A stretch of DNA of 64,000 nt from positions 4,464,001 through 4,528,000 of the forward strand of contig OZ022511.1 of assembly GCA_963989385.1 (NCBI GenBank), in the 5' to 3' direction. The DNA comes from Ctena decussata (lineage: Eukaryota > Mollusca > Bivalvia > Lucinida > Lucinidae). The position numbers and the translations under genes are program-made. The notes beneath the pieces were generated by a model. It was not told the origin of the DNA and did no database searches. It saw only the letters and a list, made by a program, of their open reading frames with translations. The first letter of the stretch is position 1; every line of letters begins with the position of its first letter. Shown here piece after piece: positions 45,330 through 55,170 of this stretch.

Positions 45330-47833
45330 GAGACGTTCTCAGTTAAGCTGGGCCATTCGCGGACAAAAATGGCCATATATACAATCATGCCAGAATTCAA
45401 GAAAAAATCACGACCATAATTCTCATTATATCTGCTTCAAAGCTTTAAAATATTTTCAGATAATAGTTTTAGATTATGGAATACCAACCATGTTTATGGA
45501 CATACCCTAACAATTAAAAATGGCGTATTTTATGCCGTTATGTAGATACGTTGAAGGACGATGTCGCATACGATTTCTTTGACATGCGTAGCATCGCACA
45601 TTTACTAATCTACTGACATTTGTTTATTTTGGCTGATTTCAATTTAAAATGTGTTTCTTTGCTTTTTGGAAGAAAGGGGTTTTCTATGGAGCACTGCCGA
45701 ATCAAATGACGTCAATGCTTTCAAAAAGTGGTTTAGTGACGTTGTGACATAGGTTACGTGTGACGTAGGTTACAGTACACACATTTTAACGTTTTTTTTA
45801 CCATTTAATGTCTCACTGCATGAAATCTAAGCACACCATTTTGTAGCTGTTACTAGGCAGGATTTTGCACATGAGTTTCAGAGCGATTGCTTTGCTCAGT
45901 TTTAAAACAAGCCCGGAGCCTGGAGTGGGATGGGCTCCGTCAGGCTGAACTCTGCCCTTGTAACATCATGGTTGACATGCTGAAAGTCATCTTGAACAGG
46001 CTTAAACCACAAGCTGAGGAGATAATCGCTGAGGAACAGGCTGGGTTCCGAACAGGAAGGAGCAGTACAGAACAAATCTTCAACCTTAGAATCCTGTGTG
46101 AAAAGTATCTCCAACATCAGCAGAATCTGTCTTCATTGATTTCAAAAAAGCCTTTGACAGGGTATGGCATGCAGCCTTATGGGCCACCATGCGGAAGTAC
46201 ACTATCAGTGCAAATCTAGTTCGCACCATTGAGCAGCTATACGACAAGGCTACAAGTGCAGTCCTGATAAATGGCAGCACAGGAGAATGGTTCAGAACAA
46301 CAGTTGGAGTAAGACAAGGATGTCTTCTGTCACCCACCCTCTTCAACATTTTTCTCGAACGGATCATGTCTGATGCTCTGGAAGAACATGAAGGAAAGGT
46401 TAGCATAGGCGGCAGAAACATTACCAATCTGCGGTTTGCCGATGACATAGACGCTCTAGCTGAGGAAGAGCAGGAACTGGAAGCTCTAGTTGAAAGTCTC
46501 GACCAAACCTGCACAAGGTATAAGATGGAGATCAGTGCTGAGAAGACCAAACTGATGACGAACAGCGCAGACAGCATCCAGAGGGAAATCAAGGTAAAGG
46601 GGCAGAAGCTGGGTACCGTAAGCAGCTTCAAATACCTTGGAGCAATTGTCTCAGATGATGGCTCAAAACAGGAGGTTCTCTCAAGGATTGCACAAGCCAC
46701 TTTAGCTCTTACCAAGCTGAAACCAATTTGGAGAGATAACAATATACCTCTTGGATCAAAGGTGAAACTTATGCGCTCCCTTGTCATTCCCATATTTCTG
46801 TATGCCTGTGAATCATGGACATTGACAGCAGAGTTAGAGAAAAGAACGCAGGCCTTTGAGATGAGATGCTACCGAAGGTTACTGAACATTTCGTACAAGG
46901 ACCATATAACCAATGAGGAGGTTCGCAGGAGGATCCAAGCAGCCATTGGAGAATATGATGAACTCCTTACGCCGGTCAAGAAACGGAAACTAAGGTGGTT
47001 GGGCCACGTCTCAAGGTCTTCTGGTTTAGCAAAGACAATTCTTCAGGGCACAGTGAAAGGAAAAAGAAGAAGAGGTAGACAGAAGAAGAGGTGGGAAGAC
47101 AATATCAAGGAGTGGACAGGAATGGATTTTGCCAGCTCAACTAGGGCAGCTGAAGACAGGACAAGGTGGAAAGGGATTGTTTTGAAGTCATCTGTGGTGC
47201 CCCAACGACCTAGTAAGGTTATGGGCTAGAATAGAAAACAAGCCCGTGACGTAAGGTTACATCCTTACAGAAAAATGCTAGGGAAATGTATTTTGAAGTC
47301 GAGTAAATTATACAAAATGGAGCAAATTTGCACAAATGATATAAAATATTGAAAACACATATTTCTTTGTGTGATCTTGTAAATTTTATACTGCCGGGCC
47401 ATTTTAGTTAATATCTGTATCATGAATTTACCGATGTGACGTAGATTACATAATATATGCGACATTAGTTCCCAGTCTCATTTCGTAGCAAAAACTACTC
47501 TTTGGATATTATTTAAGCGGGGAAATATGTAAGAAATAACCTGAATTTAATAATGGAACTCGATTTTAAGCAGTGATTTATCTTTTTTAGCCGTGCGGCA
47601 TTCATATCATTGCGACATTTAAAAACGTCGCCTTCTAAACCAAGGTATCATTATACGAACCAGTGTTAAAAATGTCTAACAAAACGCATGCATGTCTTGG
47701 TACTTTTATCTACTTCTCTAGACAGTAGGCAACTTGTCAGAGGGTAAACAGGACCATCATTTTGTAATTTAAAGAAAGGTAACACGAAGGACAAAATTAA
47801 TAGCTAATGGCCCAGCTTAACTGAGAACGTCTC
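45330..47833. mobile_element. 2.5-kb TIR DNA transposon, non-autonomous
   Basis: Perfect 28-bp terminal inverted repeats lie at 45330-45357 (starting GAGACGTTCTCAGTTAAGC) and 47806-47833. TCAA target duplications lie at 45326-45329 and 47834-47837. Without the inner retrotransposon it is about 1.2 kb and has no transposase frame. Subterminal GTGACGTAGGTTACA-like words recur near 45735-45775, 47245 and 47435, possible transposase sites. The superfamily is not assigned; the 4-bp duplication limits the choice. Confidence 0.9.
45916..47234 (+). pseudogene. 5'-truncated non-LTR retrotransposon (reverse transcriptase)
   Basis: The insertion is bounded by a 12-bp duplication AAAACAAGCCCG at 45904-45915 and 47235-47246. 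The first frame (to about 46120) has AEEQAGFRTGRSSTEQIFNL. The main frame (to the stop at 47227-47229) contains KKAFDRVWH-like sequence, VGVRQGCLLSPTLFN and the catalytic LRFADD box. The C-terminal part has RKLRWLGHVSR and a basic RRRGRQKKRWED stretch. A frameshift lies near 46120, and the endonuclease half is missing. It ends GGGCTAGAATAG. The family resembles RTE-type LINE polymerases of molluscs; the clade is not certain. Inactive. Confidence 0.88.
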
Positions 47834-47957
47834 TCAAATGGTAGCTAAGGGTCTAGGCTACATCCATGCGGACAGCGAAGACTGGGCGGATGCCAAGGCT
47901 TATCTGAGTCTGCGCTGGGCGCACAACCACTTTGTTGGTATTCTCGTGTCGCGGCTC

Positions 47958-48645
47958 AAATATGGTTTATTAGATACAGTATAGTACGACTGAAACTGCA
48001 TAAGAAAGATTTAATCTTTATATAAAACTCATGTGATTTCCATTACATTCTTACTACGAGTGAGCTTAAAAGAACCAAATTTTGTGATTATCTGTCTCTT
48101 TTATCCCCAAGTTTTACACTGAGTTACTTTGGTTTGGAAAATATGAGGATCAGCACCAAATTACTATTTTGGCTGGGTCTTGAAGGCTGAACAAAGTTTA
48201 CTATCATAAAGATAGCATATTCTACTACTCTGTGTTCCATTCAGAAATGTCAATAACGAGACTAGCTGAGGTTATTTTGGTATTTTAGGTTATCGATATG
48301 GAATCTTTATATATCATTAACATAATATACTGATCTTCGTAGTTCTAAGGAAAACAAATAAGTTTGAAACTTGAAAAACTTATATTTTGCTGTAAGTAGC
48401 CACGATATCTCTATCGGCACCAGATTGGTTTTTCTTACTAAGCCTTGTTTTGGATTTACCACTTAATATCCATGGATAGTATTTAGAAAGAGCTTAGAGT
48501 GCCATTCAGCCAGTATTTTTTCTAAGAAACATTATAGCGCATAATCAAATTAATTTAAATAAAGTTAGGACCATCGCTATGATGAGCATGGGCTATGTAA
48601 ACTGTAAATTGCAGGCAATAATTTAAAGGTATGTGTATGCGTGCA
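47958..48645. other. Non-coding interval, no gene seen
   Basis: AT-rich and without recognised exons or repeats. Confidence 0.4.
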
Positions 48646-49423
48646 GCTGCTATAAATAAAATTTCTAGCCTGTCGTGTCAAAAGGTCGCCGATTCCATTC
48701 GAACCTCGTAAATGGGTAACCACGACTATATCTGTAGCAAAACAACCGTCCGCTTTTCTCCGTAATATACCCGAATGCACTCGTCATTATCCGTCAGTAA
48801 AGTGCATGGTATAACTTGAGTAATAATGCCAAAAATACACTGTCCGCTGTGGCGAAGTGGGTAAAGCAATAAGCACTACGAGTATATAATAAGTTTTGCA
48901 TGGGCATACCGTTGGGTCAGCGTTTTTTTTTTGTTGTTTTTGCCAGCAGCAGGGGCGGTGGATGGGTATTTTTTCCCCAATATAGCATATCGTGGGAAGA
49001 TTTTTTAACTGTTTATGGGTCTCATTGGCATTGAGCAATTTATTCTATCGAGCTACTGTGTCGTTGCCTATTCTCAAATGATACATGAAAGTGTTCACAT
49101 ATTTGTTTTCTTTTTTTTCCGTTCCTCCTACATTTCGGACAAAGTTGGGATAACGCGTGGCGAATCTTCTACTAGAATTGAACCAAAAACTGTTGAACTC
49201 ATATTATGGCTGGACGATTGCCTGTCATGTAGATTTAGGTACTCTTTCATGCTGTTTTGTCTGGCAAAGTCATGCACAATCAATCTGTTTAAAAAGTCTC
49301 TTTTTGAAGACTCATGAACTTGCCTGTCCAACAGAGAAAGGGCGAAACATAACCTCAACGCAGCATGCAGACTGACCAGGATATTGCTGATTAGACAAAG
49401 CAGAAAGTCAGCTCAAAATGTTG

Positions 49424-49625
49424 GTTGGTTGGGTTTTTTTTTTTGATTTTACGACTCGTTTGGACAGTATTTCAATCTATACTGAGGCGTCTGCCAGAGA
49501 GACGGAGAAAGAAAAGAGATGCGATAGGCAAGAGAAAAATATCCAAACAACCCCACCCGCCCCTACTGCAAGTACAGTAGGCCCCTTGCCCTACTATTAT
49601 CCAAATTAGTTGGACGCTCCGGCAG
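49424..49625 (-). repeat. SINE-like family A, copy 10
   Basis: The orthologous position in the right arm to copy 4. The GGTTGGTTGGGTTTT tail side is at the left, and the CCCGCCCCTACTGCAAGTAC core and ACGCTCCGGCAGGACCGC end are at the right. Confidence 0.8.
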
Positions 49626-49734
49626 GACCGCAACCAATCCCGCTGCTCAAAATGACAAAATTTATGCTTTCTCAAGGTCAGACAGAGATTCGGTTTTGTC
49701 ACGGTCGAGCGTTATTTTGGAGTTGCACTTGATG

Positions 49735-49940
49735 CTGAAGCGTCCGTGTAGCAAAGTTGTTGGCGCTCCCGACTTTGGATCATTGGGTAGAGTCCACATG
49801 GCAGACAAGGCTCTGTTTAAACTTAACCGGTGCTTTATTGCACATAGTCTTTCAAAATCACCCTTGAAGCGTCCTGGTATGACTAAAATATTGTTGAATA
49901 GACGTTAAGCCGCCATTTCATCCATTCATCATGTGAATTC
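49735..49940 (+). repeat. tRNA-derived SINE family C, copy 6
   Basis: It contains the plus-strand head GTAGCAAAGTTGTTGGCGCTCC, the TGGGTAGAGTCCACATGG segment, and the body to GACGTTAAGCCGCCATTTC and CATCCATTCATC. Pairs with copy 3 in the left arm. Confidence 0.7.
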
Positions 49941-50387
49941 TCGTTTTGATACAAGATACCCCTTTGCATTGTATAAACCCTAGCTATTATGTGTAGTTTC
50001 ACATAATTCGTAGTAAAACAAGAAGAGGGGAATTCGTTATTGGAAGTGGAGAACTTAAAATGAAATGAAATTGATAAAAAAAAATAAAAATAAAATGAGT
50101 AAAAAAGGCAGAAAAGGTGGCGAGGAGGGGGGGGGGGGTGGGGGGGCAAAAAGAAAAGGGAAATACGGTATTCGAACCACTGATTATAAATTATTAGTCT
50201 AATAGTCTACAAGCTGAACCTCTGGACCACAATGACATGTATTGTAAATATATATAAAAGCGTTCTGACTGATACGGGAAGAGCCGACTTTTTCCGTGAC
50301 AAGCTGCTCAACCTATTTCAAGGTTTGGTCCAAAATTAAAAGTGCATTGACGCGACAGTAAACAAAATTTAATCTGTAGAGATAGTT

Positions 50388-50623
50388 GAATCGCGACACG
50401 ACAAAATAAACAAAGTGGATGTACGCCCATTGCAGACTCAGATCAGCCTGGGCATCCGCCCAATCTGATCAGACTCTCCGGTAGGCTCTTAAAGGGTAGC
50501 TGAGGGTATACGCTACCTCCATGCGGACAGCGAAGACTCTGATTTGACTGGGCGGATGCACAGACTAATCTGAGTCTGCACTGGGCGCACAACCACATTG
50601 TTAGTTTTGTCGTTAGGCGGCTC
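50388..50623. mobile_element. MITE family D, copy 4 (diverged)
   Basis: 236 bp with ends GAATCGCGACACGAC and GTCGTTAGGCGGCTC, and AGTT duplicated on both flanks. It adjoins the right arm of the inverted duplication, has no counterpart at the left arm, and so inserted after the duplication. Confidence 0.82.
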
Positions 50624-50794
50624 AGTTTTTCAAATGTTGTGCGGTGGGCAGTGAGCTTCAGCAAAAAGTGGACTAGCCAATGCATCACATAAATCTCTAA
50701 ATGTTTGCAATTATCCATACTTCACGTTAGAAATGCAGCTAGAAATCAACATACATTCAGAAAAGACTGACAACACAACTTGTGAAAATATGTG

Positions 50795-50800
50795 TTTATT
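50795..50800 (-). promoter_or_regulatory. AATAAA poly(A) signal of the ACSF2-like gene
   Basis: The first canonical hexamer downstream of the minus-strand stop at 51031, giving a 3' UTR of about 250 nt. Use is inferred. Confidence 0.55.
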
Positions 50801-51030
50801 TTTTTGACAAAACCTCATATAAGCTGACGATTTGTGACATTCTTATTTTGTATTTCTGCTCAAATACAATACAATCTGATGATACACCCCACAATGTTTT
50901 TTTTTTCAGAAAAAAAGGGAAAATTATCAATAATTTACACAAAAACACTTGCTTATCAGTAGTTCTTATTTCATTCTGTTACAACAATGACGATTGCATA
51001 ATGATGATTTAAAAACCATGAATGTCTTGG

Positions 51031-51165
51031 TCACGTTATGATATGTTCCAGTCCCAGAGATTTAGTTGCCTCTGATCGGATTTTATACTTCTGAACCTTT
51101 CCAGTAACAGTCAATGGAAATTCTTCCACAAACTGGATGTATTTTGGAACTTTAAATTTTGCCAT
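51031..51165 (-). CDS. ACSF2: Acyl-CoA synthetase family member 2-like, last exon
   Basis: After the acceptor ATTTCAG at 51166, the frame reads 44 residues: [20 protein letters not shown], then [11 protein letters not shown], and ends with a TGA stop. The [10 protein letters not shown] stretch is the C-terminal motif of adenylate-forming acyl-CoA synthetases. The Lys after TG is the catalytic lysine needed for the adenylation half-reaction. Human ACSF2, a mitochondrial medium-chain fatty acid:CoA ligase, ends similarly (KIPKYI...LT.SGK.QK). The upstream exon ends in phase 0, so REK joins MAKFKVPK in frame. The internal Met is not a start. Intact in this window. Confidence 0.9.
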   Translation of the reverse strand: MAKFKVPKYIQFVEEFPLTVTGKVQKYKIRSEATKSLGLEHIIT

Positions 51166-51283
51166 CTGAAATAGAAATAAAGGAAAAGCAGTCAAATAAA
51201 TTTATTTGTACATGTTTTAACCGCCATAGATACACGTTTCTACACGAAAATGCAATCTTTATGTATAAGATTCATGCTACTTT

Positions 51284-53895
51284 ACCAAGGCGGTACTTTT
51301 GTTGCGGTTGCATTTGTTTTATGTTCGGTGCTGTTTATTTATTGTGTTCTCATTTTAACCCTTCTATAATAACAAGAGGGCCAAAAGGCCCTGAATCGCT
51401 CACCTGCGCTAAAAGGTTTAAGGTCAAACTAGGGTCATAGTTTGAACAAACCTAATAGTTTGCAACCATTTCCAAATGGTTCTGAAGAAGAAGATTTTTG
51501 AATATTTTTCTATGTATTGCTATGGTTCAAACCCTGGACCCATCGGGCCGGGCCATTTTGGACCCTGGGGCCATCATTTGAATAATCTTGGTAAAGGACC
51601 ACTAGGTAATGATAGAAGCTAAATTTCAAGCCTCTGAGCCAAGTGGTACTGAAGAAGAAGATTTTTGAATATTTTTCTACCCATTTCTATGGTTCAAACC
51701 CTGGACCCCCTGGGGCGGGGCCATTTTTGACCCTGGCACCGTCATTTGAACAAACTTGGTAAGGGATCCCTAGGCAATGCATCATTCAAAATTTCAAGCA
51801 TCTGCACAAACGGGTTGTGGAGAAGAAGATTTTATTTATAAGTACATTTTGAGTTCGAACCCAGGACTCCCTGCCCCAGAGGCATTTCGGATCGCAGGGC
51901 CACCATTTACACAAACTTTGCAGGAGTCCACCAGGCAATGCATCATACCAAATTTCAAACATCTGAGCCAAGTGGTTCGGAACAAGAAGATTTTTGAATA
52001 GTTTCCTATATGTATTTCTATGGTTCAAACTCAGGACTCCCTGCCGCAGGGCCATTTTGGACCATGGGGCCATCATTAGCAAACTTGATAAAGGACTACA
52101 AGGCATCATACTAATTTTCAAGCATCTGAGCCATGTGATTCTGAAGAAGAAGATTTTTGAATATTTTTCTATGTATTTCTATGGTTCAAACCCAGGACAC
52201 TCTGGGGCGGGCCATTTTAGACCCAGGGGTCATCATTTAAACAAACTTGGTAAAAGACTACTAGGCAAAGCTACATACTAAATTTCAAGCATCTGAGCTA
52301 AGTAGTTCTGAAGTAAAAGATTTTTGAATATTTTTCTATGTATTTCTATGGTTCAAACCTAGGACTTCCTGCCGCGGGGCCATTTTGGACCCTGGGGCCA
52401 AAATTTTAATAAACTTGGTAGAGGACCACTAGGCAATACAGCATACCAAATTTCAAGCATTTAAGCCTTGTGGTTCTGAAGTAGAAGATTTTTTTGATAT
52501 TTTTCTTTGCATTTCTATGGTTCAAACCTTGGACTCCATGCCAAGGAGCCATTTTGAATTCTGGGGCCACCATTTGAACAAACTTGGTAAAGAACTATTA
52601 GTCAATGATACATACCAAATTTTAAGCATCTGAGCCTTGCAGTTCTGAAGAAGAAGATTTTTTAAATATTTTTCTATGTAATTCTATTGTTCAAACCTGG
52701 AACTCCCTGCCCCGGAGCCATTTTGGACCCTGGGGCCACCATTTGAACAAACTTGGTAGAGGACTACTAGGCAATGCTACATACTAAATTTCGAGCATCT
52801 GAGCCAAGTAGTTCTGGAGAAAAAGATTTTTAAGTATTTTTTAGTTTCGACCCCAAGACCCCCTGCCCTAGGGCTTTTTTGGACCATGGGGCAGAAAAAG
52901 ATTTTTAAGTATTTTTTAGTTTCGACCCCAAGACCCCCTGCCCTAGGGCTTTTTTGGACCATGGGGCCACCACTTGAACAAACTTGATAGAGGACCACTT
53001 GGCAATGCTACATACCAAATTTCAAGCATCTGAGCAAAGCAGTTCTAGAGGAGAAGATTTTTAAGTATTTTTTAGTTTCGAACCAAAGACCCCCTGCCCC
53101 AGGGTCATTTTGGACCCTGGGGCCACCATTTGAACAAACTTGGTAGGGGACCATTAGGCAATGCTACAGAACAAATTTCAAGCATCTGAGCTAAGCAGTT
53201 CTAGAGAAGAAGATTTTTAAGTATTTTTTAGTTTCAAGCCCAAGACCCCCTGTCCAAGGGCCATTTTGGACCCTGGGGCCACCATTTGAACAAACTTGGT
53301 AGAGGACCATTAGGCAATACTACATACCAAATTTCAAGCACCTTAGCCGAGCAGTTTTGGAGAAGAAGATTTTTAAGTATTTTTTAGTTTCGAACCCAAG
53401 ACCCCCTGCCCCAGGGCCACTTTGGACCCTGAGGCCACCATTTGAACAAACTTGGTAGAGGTCTACTAGACAATGCTTCGTACCAAATATCAAAGCCCTA
53501 GGCCTAGCGGTTTCAGAGACGATGTCATTTATAGCAAATTGTTGACGACGCACGACGCACGATGGACGACGGACGACGGACACTTGGTGATCACAATAGC
53601 TCAACCTGAGCCTAAAGGCTCAGGTGAGCTAAATATAGAAAATAGGTAAAAATAATTGTTAAATGTTTTTCGTATAATTTGCTTAGTCTGTTGTAACCCT
53701 TCTGTTGGTCTAAATTATTTAGTTCAATAAAGATAGCTGAGTGGCCACCTATTTGGGAAAGAGCTGCTGACCCGGATTATCACTTGTACTTTATTATTTG
53801 TTTGGATGTCTTTGTCAATCTTTCCCTTTGATGTTGGGGGTAGGGTTTGGGATCTGATTCAGTCAGTTCCTGAAGTGTAGTTACTCTTAAAATTT
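51284..53895 (+). repeat. Dispersed family B', copy 3, split by element P
   Basis: The left piece (51284-51372) ends CCCTTCTATAAT. The right piece (53633-53895) resumes ATAGAAAATAGGTAAAAATA and runs to CAGTTCCTGAAGTGTAGTTAC. Together they restore the sequence seen uninterrupted at 32045-32415. Lies in the last ACSF2 intron, opposite to the gene. Confidence 0.85.
51373..53632 (+). mobile_element. Tandem-core element P, 2.26 kb
   Basis: It begins AACAAGAGGGCCAAAAGGCC (a 5' hairpin). About twelve units of roughly 155-170 bp follow, each with CAAATTTCAAGCATCTGAGC, GTTCTGAAGAAGAAGATTT, a TTTCTATGGTTCAAACCC block, GGGCCATTTTGGACCCTGGG and CATTTGAACAAACTTGGTA. It ends with GACGACGGACGACGGAC and a CCTGAGCCTAAAGGCTCAGG 3' hairpin, then TGAGCTAA. 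A short partial duplication of a unit lies at 52820-52960. No clear target duplication is visible in the interrupted B' copy. This and the 3' hairpin suggest a Helitron-like non-autonomous element; inference. Confidence 0.8.
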
Positions 53896-53972
53896 ACCGA
53901 AATTAATGTGAAATAATTTATATTTTTTAAATTACAAGTAAATTATACTTTTTGTATTTATAAGTTACTCAC

Positions 53973-54083
53973 CTTTTCTCTGCAGAAAACTTTTATTTCC
54001 TCTTCTGTTGTTGATGCTTTATCTTTCAGTTTTATCCAGGCACATATTTCTTCTCCAAGTCGCAAATCTGGCACTCCGACCAC
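53973..54083 (-). CDS. ACSF2: Acyl-CoA synthetase family member 2-like, penultimate exon
   Basis: The acceptor is ATACAG at 54084 and the donor AAAAG|GTGAGT at 53973/53972. The exon is exactly 37 codons: VVGVPDLRLGEEICAWIKL, then KDKASTTEEEIKVFCREK. VVGVPD..LGE is the conserved C-terminal-domain motif of AMP-binding enzymes, and EEI.AFC.K-type sequence precedes the last exon. Phase 0 on both sides. Introns here are filled with repeats: B' and P on one side, a MITE and Q on the other. Confidence 0.92.
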
Positions 54084-54111
54084 CTGTATGAATGAACAAA
54101 CCTTGCCCCGA

Positions 54112-54434
54112 GGTTATAAAACTTTTTTCGTGCTCAACTCTGCTGAGCTTGATTTTCTCTGCTGATAAATATGAAAATGCCAACTAATGTTGACATTTTC
54201 ATATTCATAAGCGGAGAACATTTCATACTCAATATAAGTTGGCATTTTCATATTCATCAGCAGAGAAAATTTCATACTCAGTATTAGTTGGTATTTTCAT
54301 ATTCATCAGCAGAGAAAATTCATACTCGGTTGAACTGAGAAAGAAAAGAACTGTACTTAAAGATAATTTGCTATTTATAAGCAGGTAAAATTTCATGCTC
54401 CGCTGAGTTGAGCATGAAAAAAAGTTTTATAACC
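54112..54434. mobile_element. MITE with GGTTATAAAACTTTTTT ends
   Basis: Terminal inverted repeats GGTTATAAAACTTTTTTCGT at left and GAAAAAAAGTTTTATAACC at right continue as GCTCAACTCTGCTGAGC/CCGCTGAGTTGAGC. The centre has three direct repeats of ATTTTCATATTCATCAGCAG, two in one block. It lies only 28 bp inside the intron from the ACSF2 acceptor. Confidence 0.8.
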
Positions 54435-55170
54435 ATGTGGCCTAAGCTCATGTTTCAACTGATAAACACTCAAGTGGAGTAAACTGTGATTTCTGTTTGC
54501 TTCCCTTCTAAGTGAGGGGTCAGTTCTTTAAAAATGATATATTTTGCTTCTAGGTGAGAAAAATTCTTTCCCTGAGTGTTAACTCCATTTTGGCATACCT
54601 TCGTCATTCATTAAAGGTTATAAGAAGTCACACAAACAAAAAATTACAAGGTGGTGTATCCATTCATCTATCAGGTATATTTATGTTCCTTCAAGAATAG
54701 TTCTCATTTGAAGGGGAGACATTGCGAGAGTGACCTCCTTTCGATGTGTATTCTTTTGTACTGATGTCCAAGTACAACTTGTCAACTGAAACTAATAAGA
54801 TAGACTTAGGCAGCTTTAATAACTACTAAACAAAGAATGCATGTTAAACAGCTACCGGTTATTGAAAATTCGATGGAAAGCTTAAATCTAGAATAAAAAT
54901 AAAAATACATAAAAAGACAGTGGTCTGGATTGTTGCAAAAAAAAGACAAATCAAAATCAGTTGAATGAAATACAGAATGTTGATGACGAAATTTGCGCTC
55001 GTACATATACGAATAAAATGAGATGTTTCACTTATAATTTATCGTAAAATGCTCCTTATCAAAAGACACATAAAGTGTTACAGTGGTGGTCCACCCGATT
55101 TCAAGGCTTGTCATTAACTCAACAAAAACAGTCTCAGTAGGCTTGGAGTATATTTGATAGTTTCTATTTT
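54435..55170. other. ACSF2 intron, no exon seen
   Basis: No conserved frame or clear repeat. Confidence 0.45.

Larger units (their letters stand above)
45235..47957. mobile_element. MITE family D, copy 3, split by a nested transposon
   Basis: The left 95 bp (GAGCCACGACACGAG...) and the right 120 bp (...CTCGTGTCGCGGCTC) are the two halves of one family D element. AAAT lies on both outer sides, matching the 4-bp target duplication of other copies. The split falls at GCGC-TCAA, where TCAA is duplicated around the inner element. Confidence 0.88.
48650..50378 (-). repeat. Right arm of the 1.6-kb inverted duplication
   Basis: The reverse complement of 10130-11725 with substitutions and indels. 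An extra segment of about 180 bp (about 48915-49100) has no clear match in the left arm. Landmarks in order are TTTCTAGCCTGTCGTGTC, CACTGTCCGC, TGCATGGGCATACC, TCCTACATTTCGGACAAAG, then family A, family C, the low-complexity A/G-rich stretch (50075-50160) and AAGAGCCGACTTTTTCCGTG. It ends next to a family D MITE. Confidence 0.8.

Noticed and set aside
46086..46793. 235-residue minus-strand open frame
   Set aside because: It is the antisense shadow of the retrotransposon reverse transcriptase on the plus strand and has no family motif.
51786..53604. Several 70-110-residue frames in the 51-53 kb region
   Set aside because: All are translations of the tandem units of element P and repeat with the unit period.
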